Positions 10,014 through 18,997 are shown, counted from the stretch's first letter. The stretch: DNA of 64,000 nt from Enterococcus mediterraneensis (GCF_900604485.1 NZ_UWOP01000001.1:1101501-1165500); one strand, 5' to 3'. The notes: generated from the letters alone by a model not told the origin. Numbers and translations: made by a program.

Positions 10014-11414
10014 ATGACTCGATCATCTCGACATAAATCTCATACCAAAGTCATCCTTTGGGTAATTCTAGGTCTATTTGTCGCTTTATTTGCCGGCTAT
10101 TCCATTCGTGGAAACCATTATGCCGACCGTTTTTTGCCTAATACAAAGATCAATGACATCAATATCAGTAATCTTTCCGTGGCTGAAGCAAATAAAAAGC
10201 TGAAAGGAAATGCCGATCAGCAGGAATTCTCCATCACAGACAACGGCAAACCTTGGAAAACCATGAAGAAAACCGAGTTGGGATTGAAAACAGACTACAC
10301 AGATGAGCTGCAAAAGATCCTTGCTTCCCAAAACCAGTGGAAATGGGGCGTCGCTTACGTCTTCGCCGCTGAAAATGACTCTCTGGACGGTGTGGCAGTC
10401 GACGAGAAAAAACTAGATCAAGAGCTGACTGCATTGAATACAGAGATCAGTGAGCTGAACAAGACGCGTACTGCCACAGAGGACGCGAAATTAACCAAAG
10501 ACAAAGACGGTTTCAAAATCACCCCGGAAGTCCAGGGGGATACCATCGACGCCGAAAAAGTCAGCACCGAATTAAAGACTGCTGTTACTTCCCAAAAAGA
10601 CGCTTTAGAATTGGCAGACTACATTGAAAAACCAAAAGTGACCTCAGACGATGAGAATCTCAACAAAGAGATGTCTTCTCTTAACAAAATCGCGCAAATA
10701 CAAGCGAACTATTCTATCAATGGCGAAACATTCCAGATTCCAACAGAAACAATCATGGATTGGCTAGTCTATAAAGATGATAAAGCAAATCTTGATAATG
10801 AAAAAGTACGTGACTATGTCGCTGATTTAGGAAAACAATACAACACCAGCAAAGTTTCTTCAAAATTCCAAAGTACTAAACGCGGCGAAGTAGATGTGCC
10901 GGCTGGTACTTGGAGCTGGACGATCCAAACAGATGCGGAAACGGAAGCCTTGGCACAAGCGATCCTTACTGGCGAAAACTTTACCCGTTCACCGATCGTA
11001 CAAGGAAGCACTTCTGCTGATCAGCCTCTGATCGGCGATACGTATATCGAAGTTGATTTGAAAAATCAGCATATGTGGTATTACAAAGACGGTAAAGTCG
11101 CTCTTGAAACAGATGTCGTTACCGGTAAACCTTCGACACCAACTCCGGCTGGCGTGTTCTATATTTGGGACAAACAGCGAGACGCGACATTGACAGGTCA
11201 AAATGATGACGGTTCTGATTACGAAAGCCCAGTTGATTACTGGCTGCCTATTGATTGGACAGGCGTCGGTATCCATGATTCACCTTGGCAACCGGCATAC
11301 GGCGGCGATCTTTGGAAGACGCGAGGATCCCACGGTTGTGTCAATACTCCGCCAAAAGTGATGTCTGAACTTTACAAAATGGTTTCAGAAAAAACTCCAG
11401 TCATTATCTTCTAA
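10014..11414 (+). CDS. L,D-transpeptidase (YkuD domain) with N-terminal anchor
   Basis: A 466-residue membrane-anchored wall enzyme. A transmembrane signal anchor (about residues 15-32) is followed by two repeated putative peptidoglycan-binding domains (about 50-320) and a YkuD catalytic domain. The active-site motif is SHGCVNTPP with Cys442, and the upstream histidine lies in VGIHDSPW. This is the architecture of Ldt-fm of Enterococcus faecium, which makes 3-3 cross-links that resist most beta-lactams. The start has AAGGAG 8 bases upstream. It is a single gene between terminators. Confidence 0.9.
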   Translation: MTRSSRHKSHTKVILWVILGLFVALFAGYSIRGNHYADRFLPNTKINDINISNLSVAEANKKLKGNADQQEFSITDNGKPWKTMKKTELGLKTDYTDELQKILASQNQWKWGVAYVFAAENDSLDGVAVDEKKLDQELTALNTEISELNKTRTATEDAKLTKDKDGFKITPEVQGDTIDAEKVSTELKTAVTSQKDALELADYIEKPKVTSDDENLNKEMSSLNKIAQIQANYSINGETFQIPTETIMDWLVYKDDKANLDNEKVRDYVADLGKQYNTSKVSSKFQSTKRGEVDVPAGTWSWTIQTDAETEALAQAILTGENFTRSPIVQGSTSADQPLIGDTYIEVDLKNQHMWYYKDGKVALETDVVTGKPSTPTPAGVFYIWDKQRDATLTGQNDDGSDYESPVDYWLPIDWTGVGIHDSPWQPAYGGDLWKTRGSHGCVNTPPKVMSELYKMVSEKTPVIIF

Positions 11415-11424
11415 CAGGTTGACT

Positions 11425-11493
11425 AAAAAGATCCGAATGACAACTGGTACGTTTGTATAAGCGTACATTAGTTGTCATTCGGATCTTTTCTTT
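11425..11493. terminator. Bidirectional terminator between the L,D-transpeptidase gene and yebC
   Basis: A 20-bp perfect stem has its arms at 11426-11445 and 11470-11489 (AAAAGATCCGAATGACAACT and its complement), with GTACG/CGTAC pairing inside the loop. T-rich sequence on both sides suits two convergent genes. Confidence 0.9.
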
Positions 11494-11509
11494 ATTCGTT
11501 TGAAAAATT

Positions 11510-12235
11510 TTAGTCCTCGGCTGACGTGAAGACTTCCGACACGTCATCGTCGTCTTCTAATTTTTCCACCAATTGTTCCAATTGAGCTTTTTGTTCTTCC
11601 GTCAAAGGAACCGTGTTTTGCGGTACCATCGTCAATTCAGCTTGCGCTAAAACAAATCCATCTTTTTCCAGTTGATCTCTAACCGCTGTAAAATCTTCCG
11701 GTGCTGTATAGATCTCAAAGACTTCCGGCGAAGTGATCAGATCCTCTCCTCCGGCTTCTAAGACATCCTCAAACATCGTCTCCTCATCGACTGACAGACC
11801 TTCTCGTTCGATAGCAATGTAGCCTTTGCGATCAAAAAGATAATTTACCGAACCGGTCTCTCCCAGATTGCCGCCGTTACGGGTAAAAGCTACCCGGACA
11901 TTGGTAGCTGTCCGATTGCGGTTGTCCGTCAAGGCATGGACCAAGATGGCGACACCGCCGGGGCCATAACCTTCGTAAGTTACTTCATCATAATTGGCGC
12001 TTTCTGTGGAACTTGTCGCTTTTTTGATTGCGCGATCCACATTGTCATTAGGCATATTGGCTGCTTTGGCTTTGTCTACTACTAAGCGCAATGACGGATT
12101 CATTGACGGGTCAGGACCACCGGCTTTCGCCGCCATATAGATCTCCCGAGAAAGCTTTTGGAAGATCTTTCCTCGTTTAGCATCTTGAGCGTTTTTTCGA
12201 CCTTGGATATTGTTCCATTTAGAATGTCCTGACAT
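11510..12235 (-). CDS. yebC: YebC/PmpR-family protein
   Basis: A cytosolic three-domain protein of 241 residues with the signature start [20 protein letters not shown] and the motif [19 protein letters not shown]. YebC-family proteins were annotated as transcription regulators; recent work shows family members relieve ribosome stalling at proline-rich stretches. Which role applies here cannot be read from sequence. It has its own promoter (12262-12289) and the ribosome binding site AAGGAGG. Single gene. Confidence 0.93.
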   Translation of the reverse strand: MSGHSKWNNIQGRKNAQDAKRGKIFQKLSREIYMAAKAGGPDPSMNPSLRLVVDKAKAANMPNDNVDRAIKKATSSTESANYDEVTYEGYGPGGVAILVHALTDNRNRTATNVRVAFTRNGGNLGETGSVNYLFDRKGYIAIEREGLSVDEETMFEDVLEAGGEDLITSPEVFEIYTAPEDFTAVRDQLEKDGFVLAQAELTMVPQNTVPLTEEQKAQLEQLVEKLEDDDDVSEVFTSAED

Positions 12236-12261
12236 ATAAATTCCTCCTTGATTCTGTCTCT

Positions 12262-12289
12262 ATTGTATAACTTCTCCGAGATTTTTCAA
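12262..12289 (-). promoter_or_regulatory. Promoter of yebC
   Basis: On the minus strand, TTGAAA (12284-12289) and TACAAT (12262-12267) are separated by 16 bases, about 27 bases before the yebC start. Confidence 0.7.
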
Positions 12290-12315
12290 TGAATGAAGTT
12301 AAGCTCGCTCAATAT

Positions 12316-12813
12316 TCATCGGCGGGCTTTTTTGATACTTGTCACTACTATGACCAGCAAGATAGCCGTCAAAGCACCGGCGGCATCCAGCATCACATCT
12401 TGAAACAACGGCGTACGACCGCCAGTCAGCATCTGATGGAATTCATCCATGCCTGCATATCCCGCAGCCGCTAATAATGCGAAAAAGGCGCTCCACCAAA
12501 TGTTTTTCAGCTTATAAAACAATGCCAAACAAAATGTACCGCCTAAAAGAAAATACGTCATAAAGTGGGCGGCTTTGCGGATAAAAAATTCCACAAAAGA
12601 AAAATAGCCTTTTGCTTGGATGCTGACTTCACTGCCAGCGTACATAAATCGAACATTCATCAATTTATCTTTAAAGGGCTCCCCTTTTAAAACATTTTCC
12701 AACAATCCGATCTGAGACTGCTGCTCGTAGGTTTGGTATGAACTGTAAAACAAGACCGCCATCACTAACAGACCGACGATCAAATAAAAATTAGGATTTT
12801 TCCAAATACGCAT
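12316..12813 (-). CDS. VanZ-like membrane protein
   Basis: A 165-residue protein with four predicted helices and the VanZ-family signature (VEFFIRKAAHFMTYFLLGG, then AGYAGMDEFHQMLTGGRTPLFQDVMLD). VanZ gives low-level teicoplanin resistance in Tn1546, but chromosomal relatives are common and their function is mostly unknown. No other van genes are nearby, so this is no evidence for glycopeptide resistance. The gene ends just upstream of the yebC promoter, and no terminator separates the two. Confidence 0.8.
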   Translation of the reverse strand: MRIWKNPNFYLIVGLLVMAVLFYSSYQTYEQQSQIGLLENVLKGEPFKDKLMNVRFMYAGSEVSIQAKGYFSFVEFFIRKAAHFMTYFLLGGTFCLALFYKLKNIWWSAFFALLAAAGYAGMDEFHQMLTGGRTPLFQDVMLDAAGALTAILLVIVVTSIKKARR

Positions 12814-13072
12814 GTGCTTCGCTCCTTCTCTTGCTCTATCTTACCATGTTTCGTATTTTTTGAAAAAATCATTTTACTGATCAAAATAAGCTGCCGCATT
12901 ACCCATTTACGTTGCTTTATCGTTGTCAGTGATCATCGTAAAAGTCAGCAAATAAAAATATTGCGGGGCATAGATCGGATTTTGATTCTTTTAAATTGGA
13001 AAAGAACCCAGCCTTGCTATTTTTCCCAACGAAACAGCGGCAGATTTCTTTGCCTCCATCTACTTTTAATTG

Positions 13073-13081
13073 TGCTATACT
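13073..13081 (+). promoter_or_regulatory. Extended -10 element upstream of pepF
   Basis: TGCTATACT is an extended -10 element about 33 bases before the pepF start, with no convincing -35 hexamer. The rest of the 300-base gap (12814-13113) shows no other supported feature; the reading frames in it lack ribosome binding sites. Confidence 0.5.
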
Positions 13082-13113
13082 AAAAAAGATAAGAATCGAA
13101 AGGGGATTGTTTT

Positions 13114-14916
13114 ATGAAGTATGCACTAAATTGGGATCTTGATTCCATTTTTCCAGGCGGCAGCAATTCGCCGCAACTGCAACAACGTTTAGAAAAATTA
13201 AAAGAAGAATTAGCGGAATTCCACCATCAAGTTGATGCGTTCCAAACAACGGCTGATGCGGATGCACTGTCAGCTATCTTCCACCGCCAAGAAACCATCA
13301 CTAACGGTTTTTCACAATGCGGTTCCTTCATCAACGCACTGCTTTCAGCAGATGTCAATGATACCAAAGCGAAACTGCTGATGGGGCAATTATCCGAATT
13401 GCGTCCTGGTTTCCAGTTGACCGCGACGATTTTAGCAAAAAAATTGACAGAAATTTCTGATGATGATTGGCAAACATTGCTGAAAACAGCTTCCTTGCAG
13501 CCTATCGCGTTTCGTTTAGCAGAAATCCGCCGCGAAGGAAAAGAACAATTATCAGAAGCCGAAGAAAACATCATCAACACACTTTCCTTGGATGGATTAG
13601 AAGCTTGGAGTCAGCACTATGATACGCTTGTAGCGACCATCGAGATCCCATTCACTCAAGCAGATGGTACTAAGGTCACTCTTTCTGCCGGTCAAGCCTT
13701 CAATAAAATGATGGGAGATCCTGACAAAGCTGTCCGTCAACAGTTGTTTGACACATGGGAAAAAGTCTGGGGCGAAAAAGCGGAACTTTTCAGCGATACC
13801 TTGAACCACTTAGACGGCTTCCGCTTGGCGACTTACAAATTGCACGGTGTCGAAGATTACTTGAAAAAACCATTGGAATACAATCGTTTGAAAAAAGAAA
13901 CCCTTGATGTGATGTGGGAAACGATTCAAAAAAACAAACAACCTATCGTAGACTATTTGACCCGCAAAGCACAACTGTTCGGAAATAAAAAAATGGCTTG
14001 GCAGGATCAAGACGCACCGATCATTTTAGGAGATATGGAAGAACGGACTTTCACCTTTGATGAAGCGGCAGAATTTATCTTGGAAAACTTCCATAAATTC
14101 AGTCCGAAAATGGCGACTTTCGCGAAAAAAGCCTTTGAAAAAAGCTGGATCGAAGCCGAAGACCGTCCTGGCAAACGTCCTGGCGGCTACTGTACCGAAC
14201 TGCCGGAAACCCAAGAATCACGGATCTTTATGACTTATTCTAATTCAGTCAACGAAGTGGCAACATTAGCTCATGAATTGGGTCATGCCTTCCACAGCGG
14301 CGTAATGTGGGATCTGCCGGCATTAAATCGGGATTATGCAATGAACGTTGCCGAAACCGCCAGCACCTTTGCGGAATTGATCGTGGCCGACGCTACCTTA
14401 AAAGAAGCTACAACAAAAGAAGAAAAGATCAACCTGCTGGATACCAAGATGCAAAACGCGATCGCGATGTTCATGAATATCCACGCTCGTTATATCTTTG
14501 AAAACAATTTCTATCAAGCACGTCAAAAAGGATTAGTCTCCACAGAAGAGATCACCGAAATGATGACTGCCGCTCAAAAAGAAAGCTACCAAGATGGATT
14601 GGCTAGTTACCATCCACATTTCTGGGCTGCGAAATTGCACTTCTTTATTGATGATGTGCCGTTTTACAACTTCCCTTATACATTCGGCTACTTGTTCAGT
14701 ATGGGGATCTACGCCTACGCTTCAAAACAAGGAACCAGCTTTGAAGATGACTATATCGCATTGCTGCGGGATACCGCGTCCATGACGACAGAAGAATTGG
14801 CGGAAAAACATCTGCAAGTCGACTTGACTAAACCAGACTTCTGGCAAGCAGGGATCGATATGGTCTTGAAAGATGTCCAAACCTTTATGGATTTGACAGA
14901 AGAATATGTAAAATAG
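13114..14916 (+). CDS. pepF: Oligoendopeptidase F, M3 zinc metallopeptidase
   Basis: A cytosolic peptidase of 600 residues that cuts peptides of roughly 7-17 residues. The zinc site is HELGH at residues 387-391 (TLAHELGHAFHSG) with the third ligand Glu414 in NVAETASTF. The N-terminal M3 oligopeptidase domain (about 110-180) and the C-terminal catalytic domain are both complete. The RBS GAAAGGGG lies before the ATG. Monocistronic, convergent with the manganese catalase gene. Confidence 0.94.
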   Translation: MKYALNWDLDSIFPGGSNSPQLQQRLEKLKEELAEFHHQVDAFQTTADADALSAIFHRQETITNGFSQCGSFINALLSADVNDTKAKLLMGQLSELRPGFQLTATILAKKLTEISDDDWQTLLKTASLQPIAFRLAEIRREGKEQLSEAEENIINTLSLDGLEAWSQHYDTLVATIEIPFTQADGTKVTLSAGQAFNKMMGDPDKAVRQQLFDTWEKVWGEKAELFSDTLNHLDGFRLATYKLHGVEDYLKKPLEYNRLKKETLDVMWETIQKNKQPIVDYLTRKAQLFGNKKMAWQDQDAPIILGDMEERTFTFDEAAEFILENFHKFSPKMATFAKKAFEKSWIEAEDRPGKRPGGYCTELPETQESRIFMTYSNSVNEVATLAHELGHAFHSGVMWDLPALNRDYAMNVAETASTFAELIVADATLKEATTKEEKINLLDTKMQNAIAMFMNIHARYIFENNFYQARQKGLVSTEEITEMMTAAQKESYQDGLASYHPHFWAAKLHFFIDDVPFYNFPYTFGYLFSMGIYAYASKQGTSFEDDYIALLRDTASMTTEELAEKHLQVDLTKPDFWQAGIDMVLKDVQTFMDLTEEYVK

Positions 14917-14924
14917 AATAAAAA

Positions 14925-15021
14925 GGACTGTGCCTAAAGTCCAGCAGATCATACCTGAATCTATCTGTCGCAAAAGCGGATAGATTCGGGTATTTTTTGC
15001 TTTTGACTCAAGTCACAGTCC
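14925..15021. terminator. Nested hairpins shared by pepF and the catalase gene
   Basis: The inner stem ACCTGAATCTATC/GATAGATTCGGGT (about 14953-14992) is followed by ATTTTTTG and is a good terminator for pepF. It is enclosed by distant arms GGACTGTG (14925-14932) and CACAGTCC (15014-15021). The two-level structure is larger than a terminator needs and may be an intergenic repeat element. Confidence 0.75.
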
Positions 15022-15035
15022 CATCATCTTATTTT

Positions 15036-15875
15036 TTATTTTTCTTTTTTCGGCATTGGCGGTGTGCCGTACATTTTCGGGGTCACTGGATCAAGTTTTG
15101 GCGCTTTTCCTTCGATCTTAGGTTCTTTCAACCATTGATATTCCCCTTGACCGTCTAAGGCTTTGCCTTGCGCCCATGAACCTTCTTTACTTTGCTCGCC
15201 TTCTGAAAAATTGTAAAAATCATAAGCGATATCAAAGCGTTCATTGTCCCGCGGGAAGGTACTTGGTACTAAAATAGTCCCTTCTTTTTCTTCCAATTCT
15301 TTGACCGCACAAGCCCATAAGTTTTGATGATAGCTGTCGCGTGCCAATAAAACAGATAACAGATCTTTAACACCTCGGTCATCGATCATTTCATAGATAC
15401 GAGCAACCTGCAGACGTCCTTGCGATTCCGCATTCAGATTGGCACGAAAATCTGCCAATAGATTTCCGCTGGCTACGATATAGCCGCCATTCCAAGGATT
15501 TCCTACGCTGTCAGCCGGACGAGGTCCTAAGCCGGCAACGATGGCATGTTGCGGATTCATACCTGAGATGATGGCACCGATCGTCGGATCTTTTTTCATT
15601 GCTGCTTCTTGATCTTCTACCGGTGCATCTTCCAACAGTCTAGCAACCATTGTCGCCAACATTTCCACATGACCCAATTCTTCTGTTGCGATGTCCATCA
15701 GCATGTCTTTGTATTTCTCTTCACCGCGGCAGCTCCAGCCTTGGAAAAGATACTGCATAGCCACACTCATTTCACCATATTGACCACCAATCAATTCTTG
15801 AAGATATTTCGCGATCAGGGGATTGGTCCGTTCTGGTTTTGCCTCAAACTGCAATTCTTTTTGATGTCTAAACAT
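15036..15875 (-). CDS. Manganese catalase (non-haem)
   Basis: Breaks down hydrogen peroxide at a dinuclear manganese centre. All metal ligands are visible: Glu35, Glu66 and His69 (ATEELGHVEM), Glu150 (LNAESQGR) and His183 (DSYHQNLWA), within the ferritin-like four-helix bundle; the C-terminal tail carries family motifs such as MYGTPPMP. At 279 residues it is full length. It lies last in the stress gene run, 32 bases after the isochorismatase-like gene, which suggests joint induction with the envelope-stress genes. Enterococci usually lack haem synthesis, so a haem-free catalase is useful. Confidence 0.94.
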   Translation of the reverse strand: MFRHQKELQFEAKPERTNPLIAKYLQELIGGQYGEMSVAMQYLFQGWSCRGEEKYKDMLMDIATEELGHVEMLATMVARLLEDAPVEDQEAAMKKDPTIGAIISGMNPQHAIVAGLGPRPADSVGNPWNGGYIVASGNLLADFRANLNAESQGRLQVARIYEMIDDRGVKDLLSVLLARDSYHQNLWACAVKELEEKEGTILVPSTFPRDNERFDIAYDFYNFSEGEQSKEGSWAQGKALDGQGEYQWLKEPKIEGKAPKLDPVTPKMYGTPPMPKKEK

Positions 15876-15907
15876 AATGCTCCTCCTATAAAATAATATA
15901 ATAAAAC

Positions 15908-16405
15908 CTAATTCAAGACTTCGATATTAAATTGTTTGAAAAGAGCCAGCGCACAATCATTATGCTTGCGTCCGCAGACTAAATTCGGATCGATAAAGAT
16001 ATCCGCTTCCGGAAAAGCACTTTGCAACGCCAACGCATTGGAAAGCACACATAAACTTGTTTCAACACCGATAACTTCCAGCTTTTCGCTTTGTTTGAAG
16101 TCATCTTCCACAGACTTGCAGATCTCTAGAAGTTTGTCTGGCGGAATCGTGAAATAATATTTTTTTACGACGATCTCATCAGCTTGCGGAGCGATGTCAG
16201 AAATGATTTGCAGCTCCTCTGCTTCTTCCTTCGGCGTATCTTTCATCTCCACCGGAATGTCTCTTGTGTAAAGAATGATCTCATTATTGGTTCTGGCTTT
16301 TGTGATGCGCTTTTTTATATTGGGGATCAACGCTTCGCAACCCGGGATATAAGATTCGCTGTCAGGATCAAGAATATGATTTTGCATATCGATTACTACC
16401 AACAT
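15908..16405 (-). CDS. Isochorismatase-like cysteine hydrolase
   Basis: A 165-residue member of the isochorismatase/nicotinamidase fold. The triad is visible as Asp6 (VVIDMQNH), a lysine at 81 or 82 (VVKKYYF), and Cys119 (GVETSLCVLSNAL). The family hydrolyses amides or vinyl ethers. The substrate here is unknown: the protein is shorter than PncA and lacks the clear DxHxxxH metal site of nicotinamidases, so I do not call it pncA. It sits between glsB and the catalase gene and may be part of the stress regulon. Confidence 0.82.
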   Translation of the reverse strand: MLVVIDMQNHILDPDSESYIPGCEALIPNIKKRITKARTNNEIILYTRDIPVEMKDTPKEEAEELQIISDIAPQADEIVVKKYYFTIPPDKLLEICKSVEDDFKQSEKLEVIGVETSLCVLSNALALQSAFPEADIFIDPNLVCGRKHNDCALALFKQFNIEVLN

Positions 16406-16445
16406 AATGCTATCTCCTTTTTATCAAACCGGTCTGGATAATTTA

Positions 16446-16691
16446 TTATTGATTTCTGCCGAAAAAGAATGAAACGATCGCAACTAAGATCACCGCACCG
16501 ATGATCGAAGGAATGACTGCCATTCCCGCAACGGTCGGTCCCCAGTGTCCTAATAGACTTTGACCGATGGCTGATCCTACCAACCCAGCGATTACATTTG
16601 CAATGATACCCATAGAAGAACCTTTTTTAGTGATCGCACCTGCGATCGCTCCGATTACTCCGCCTACAATTAATGACCAAATTAAACCCAT
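16446..16691 (-). CDS. glsB: GlsB/YeaQ/YmgE-family small membrane stress protein
   Basis: An 81-residue protein with three hydrophobic segments rich in Gly and Ala (SLIVGGVIGAIAGAI, IANVIAGLVGSAIGQ, IGAVILVAIVSFFF). This is the transglycosylase-associated family; in E. faecalis, glsB lies directly downstream of gls24 and contributes to bile and stress tolerance. The same order is seen here. Its biochemical role is unknown. Confidence 0.88.
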   Translation of the reverse strand: MGLIWSLIVGGVIGAIAGAITKKGSSMGIIANVIAGLVGSAIGQSLLGHWGPTVAGMAVIPSIIGAVILVAIVSFFFGRNQ

Positions 16692-16748
16692 ATTTATTCC
16701 TCTTTTCGTAATATTGTTTTACTTGTTTGTTTCAATTATTCCACACGC

Positions 16749-17285
16749 TTATTCCACGCGCGGTTTTCTATCTTCTTCGATTCTGTTTTTGCCTTTATTC
16801 ATTGCGCGTTTCGCACGATTTGTTTGTCTAGAAGCAAAATCGCCAGTTGTTTCTGCAGCGCTCGTCACTTTATCTTGGACGGTTTCGCTGTCAGCTTCAT
16901 ATTCTGCACGAGTCTTGATATCTGACACATTGACATTGACTTCGATCACGTCCAAGTGAGTCATGGCTTTGACTTCACGTGTAACGACTTCTTTGATTTG
17001 TTCAAAGATCGCTTCTACATCTTTGCCGTATTCTGCTACGATATCCATATCGACAGCTACTTGTTTTTTCCCGACTTCAGTATTGATACCGGAAGTCACA
17101 TCATCACTGTTCACCAATTTGTCTTTCATATTGGAGAAGAAGCCGCCGTCAACTGTCAACAGACCGTCGATTTCTTCCAAGGCGATTCCTACGATTTTTT
17201 GGATCACTTTGTCATCGTAAGTCAATTCTCCTCGGACATTTTTTCCTTCATTTGCGTTTGTTGTATTCCATGATTGGTTATCCAT
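16749..17285 (-). CDS. gls24: Asp23/Gls24 envelope stress response protein
   Basis: A 178-residue Asp23-family protein. The core (about residues 18-128) begins GELTYDDKVIQKIVGIALEEIDG and includes VNVNVSDIKTRAEYE; the tail is basic. In Staphylococcus, Asp23 is tethered to the membrane by AmaP, which is encoded two genes upstream here; in E. faecalis, Gls24 is linked to bile-salt resistance and virulence. An RBS of the AGGAGG type precedes the start. The stop region is duplicated in tandem (GTGGAATAA twice within 25 bases at about 16735-16760), a small local duplication. Confidence 0.92.
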   Translation of the reverse strand: MDNQSWNTTNANEGKNVRGELTYDDKVIQKIVGIALEEIDGLLTVDGGFFSNMKDKLVNSDDVTSGINTEVGKKQVAVDMDIVAEYGKDVEAIFEQIKEVVTREVKAMTHLDVIEVNVNVSDIKTRAEYEADSETVQDKVTSAAETTGDFASRQTNRAKRAMNKGKNRIEEDRKPRVE

Positions 17286-17301
17286 GTTTGTTCCTCCTTA
17301 G

Positions 17302-17487
17302 TTAGTTAAAATACTTTTTTAATAGATCATTGTTATCGATATATTGTCCGATCACCATACCCAACCCTGTTAATATAATTATTAAAAGGGTTTTGAAAAA
17401 TCCGATCGTTACCAATAATACAGCTAAGATAAAGCCTAACAGCCCAAAAATAAGGGGTACTTTGTATCTGTTTAGCCATTCCTGCAT
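17302..17487 (-). CDS. DUF2273 small membrane protein
   Basis: A 61-residue protein with two transmembrane helices (residues about 12-45) separated by a very short loop, and a polar C-terminus. DUF2273 proteins are regularly found between AmaP and Asp23/Gls24 genes in Firmicutes and probably belong to the same membrane complex. Its stop lies 16 bases before the gls24 start, and it begins 14 bases after the AmaP stop. Confidence 0.85.
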   Translation of the reverse strand: MQEWLNRYKVPLIFGLLGFILAVLLVTIGFFKTLLIIILTGLGMVIGQYIDNNDLLKKYFN

Positions 17488-17501
17488 ATGAACCGCCTCC
17501 T

Positions 17502-18059
17502 TTATACTACCCGTGCCGGACTTTTTTCAGCAGATTTTTCCCAATACTCAAAATCTACATTGACTTTGACCCGGTTCTTTTCACCAAGCAACTGCTGCAG
17601 CTGTTCTTGGACACTTGCCGCCCACTGTTCGGTTTTTCCGATCAGTGAAGATGTACGTTTGAGTTCGCCTCTGACTTTGACATTGATCTGATTGTTTGAC
17701 GAACGGACCAATATTTTCGGTGTACCAACAAATTCTTTTTCCCGGAGAGACTCCCGAACAAACCCTTCGATCGCTTTTTTGTGGATAGATAATTTCCCAC
17801 GTTTCTCCTTCAGAGTAAACGTTCCTGTTTGTTTGGGAAATACCGCGATCACAATAATCGCTATCAAAGCAGCAAGCAGTAAAAATGCCGAGATCCAGAA
17901 AATAGTTTGCTGGATATTCGGATCATATAAAAAGCGTCTGACAGCAGGCAGCGGAGAAGCAGGATCTGACCAAGGCCAGAACAGTACCGCCAACGCACCA
18001 AAAAGTACTATCAGAATAAGAGAACAAATAATAAGCAATGTTTTCATCAATCGATTCAT
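17502..18059 (-). CDS. amaP: Alkaline shock response membrane anchor AmaP
   Basis: A 185-residue protein with two N-terminal transmembrane helices (about 8-30 and 53-75) and a cytosolic domain of about 105 residues, the organisation of AmaP, which anchors Asp23 at the membrane. The cytosolic part contains VRSSNNQINVKVRGELKR and VKVNVDFEYWEK. It is followed by the DUF2273 gene, gls24 and glsB. The gene begins 11 bases after the SDR stop, so the whole run is likely one transcript. Confidence 0.88.
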   Translation of the reverse strand: MNRLMKTLLIICSLILIVLFGALAVLFWPWSDPASPLPAVRRFLYDPNIQQTIFWISAFLLLAALIAIIVIAVFPKQTGTFTLKEKRGKLSIHKKAIEGFVRESLREKEFVGTPKILVRSSNNQINVKVRGELKRTSSLIGKTEQWAASVQEQLQQLLGEKNRVKVNVDFEYWEKSAEKSPARVV

Positions 18060-18070
18060 TTTTTGTCCTC

Positions 18071-18958
18071 CTATAAATTGATTGCCGCGCCGCCGGTCAC
18101 GCCATAAATTTGCGCTGTTACATAACTAGCGTCATTTGAAGCTAAAAAAACATAAACAGGTGCCAGCTCCATTGGCTGTCCAGCCCGTTCTAACAGACAA
18201 TCCTGACCAAATTTAGATAAACCGTCTTTTGGCTGCCCATCCCCTAACTGCAATGGTGTCCAGATCGGTCCCGGAGCAATACCATTTACTCGGATCCCTT
18301 TGTCTGCCAACTGTTTCGCTAAATTGATCGTAAAGTTTCCGATCGCAGATTTCGTCGCCGCATAATCCAAGAAATTAGTACTTGGCTCGTAGGCCTGTAA
18401 AGAAGTCGTCGTAATAATACTGCTTCCAGGAGGCAAATGCGGTACTGCTTCTTTGACTAATGCGAACATTGAGATGATATTCACCATAAAGGTATCTTTG
18501 ACTTGCTGGATCGAGATCGTTTCAATGGACGGATGAGAAACTTGCTGGGCTGCGTTCAGTACCAGAGTATCCAATCCTCCAAATGCTGCGACAGTTTTTT
18601 GGATAAGTTCTGCCGGCGCTGTCTCGTCTCGGAAATCGTAAGGCAGCAACAACGCTTTGCGACCAGCTTTTTCGATGCACTCAGCCACTTCCTGAGCTTC
18701 ATCTTCTTCCCCTGGTAAAAAATGCAAAGCAATATCGGCTCCTTCTCTTGCGAAGGCGATCGCTACCGCTCGTCCGATTCCTGAATCGGCTCCTGTGATC
18801 AGCACTCGTCGATTTTCAAGTTTATGATTTCCCTCATAGCTTTCTTCACCGCACTCTGGAGTAGCAGCCCATTTTGAATAATCTATCTGCTCCTGCTGAT
18901 CGTCTTCAGCGTTTTTCTGATAAAGATAACGCGGATCTTGCAAAACTGGTTCTCCCAT
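18071..18958 (-). CDS. SDR-family oxidoreductase, general stress protein 39-like
   Basis: A classical short-chain dehydrogenase of 295 residues with an N-terminal extension of about 45 residues typical of the YdaD/YhdF/YghA group. The cofactor motif is TGADSGIG (about 55-62), then NAA, and the catalytic Ser-Tyr-Lys lies in TTTSLQAYEPS and DYAATKSA. Substrate unknown; related Bacillus proteins are general stress proteins. The ATG at 18958 is chosen because AAGGAGGGG lies just before it; an upstream GTG/TTG-type extension has none. It is the first gene of the stress run. Confidence 0.88.
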   Translation of the reverse strand: MGEPVLQDPRYLYQKNAEDDQQEQIDYSKWAATPECGEESYEGNHKLENRRVLITGADSGIGRAVAIAFAREGADIALHFLPGEEDEAQEVAECIEKAGRKALLLPYDFRDETAPAELIQKTVAAFGGLDTLVLNAAQQVSHPSIETISIQQVKDTFMVNIISMFALVKEAVPHLPPGSSIITTTSLQAYEPSTNFLDYAATKSAIGNFTINLAKQLADKGIRVNGIAPGPIWTPLQLGDGQPKDGLSKFGQDCLLERAGQPMELAPVYVFLASNDASYVTAQIYGVTGGAAINL

Positions 18959-18988
18959 TTTTTCACCCCTCCTTTTTCTAAATACAAG

Positions 18989-18997
18989 CATATAGCA
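18989..18997 (-). promoter_or_regulatory. Possible extended -10 of the stress operon
   Basis: TGCTATATG on the minus strand is an extended -10 element about 30 bases before the SDR start, with a weak -35 (GTTTTG) at 17 bases. No sigma-B type promoter was recognised. Confidence 0.35.

Noticed and set aside
12316-12813. VanZ-like gene as evidence of a glycopeptide-resistance cluster
   Set aside because: No vanA, vanH, vanX, vanS or vanR gene is near; chromosomal VanZ-like genes are widespread.
12814-13083. 89-codon frame upstream of pepF
   Set aside because: No ribosome binding site, unusual composition, and it overlaps the pepF promoter.
15908-16405. Nicotinamidase (pncA)
   Set aside because: It has the cysteine-hydrolase triad but not a clear nicotinamidase metal site, so only the superfamily is called.
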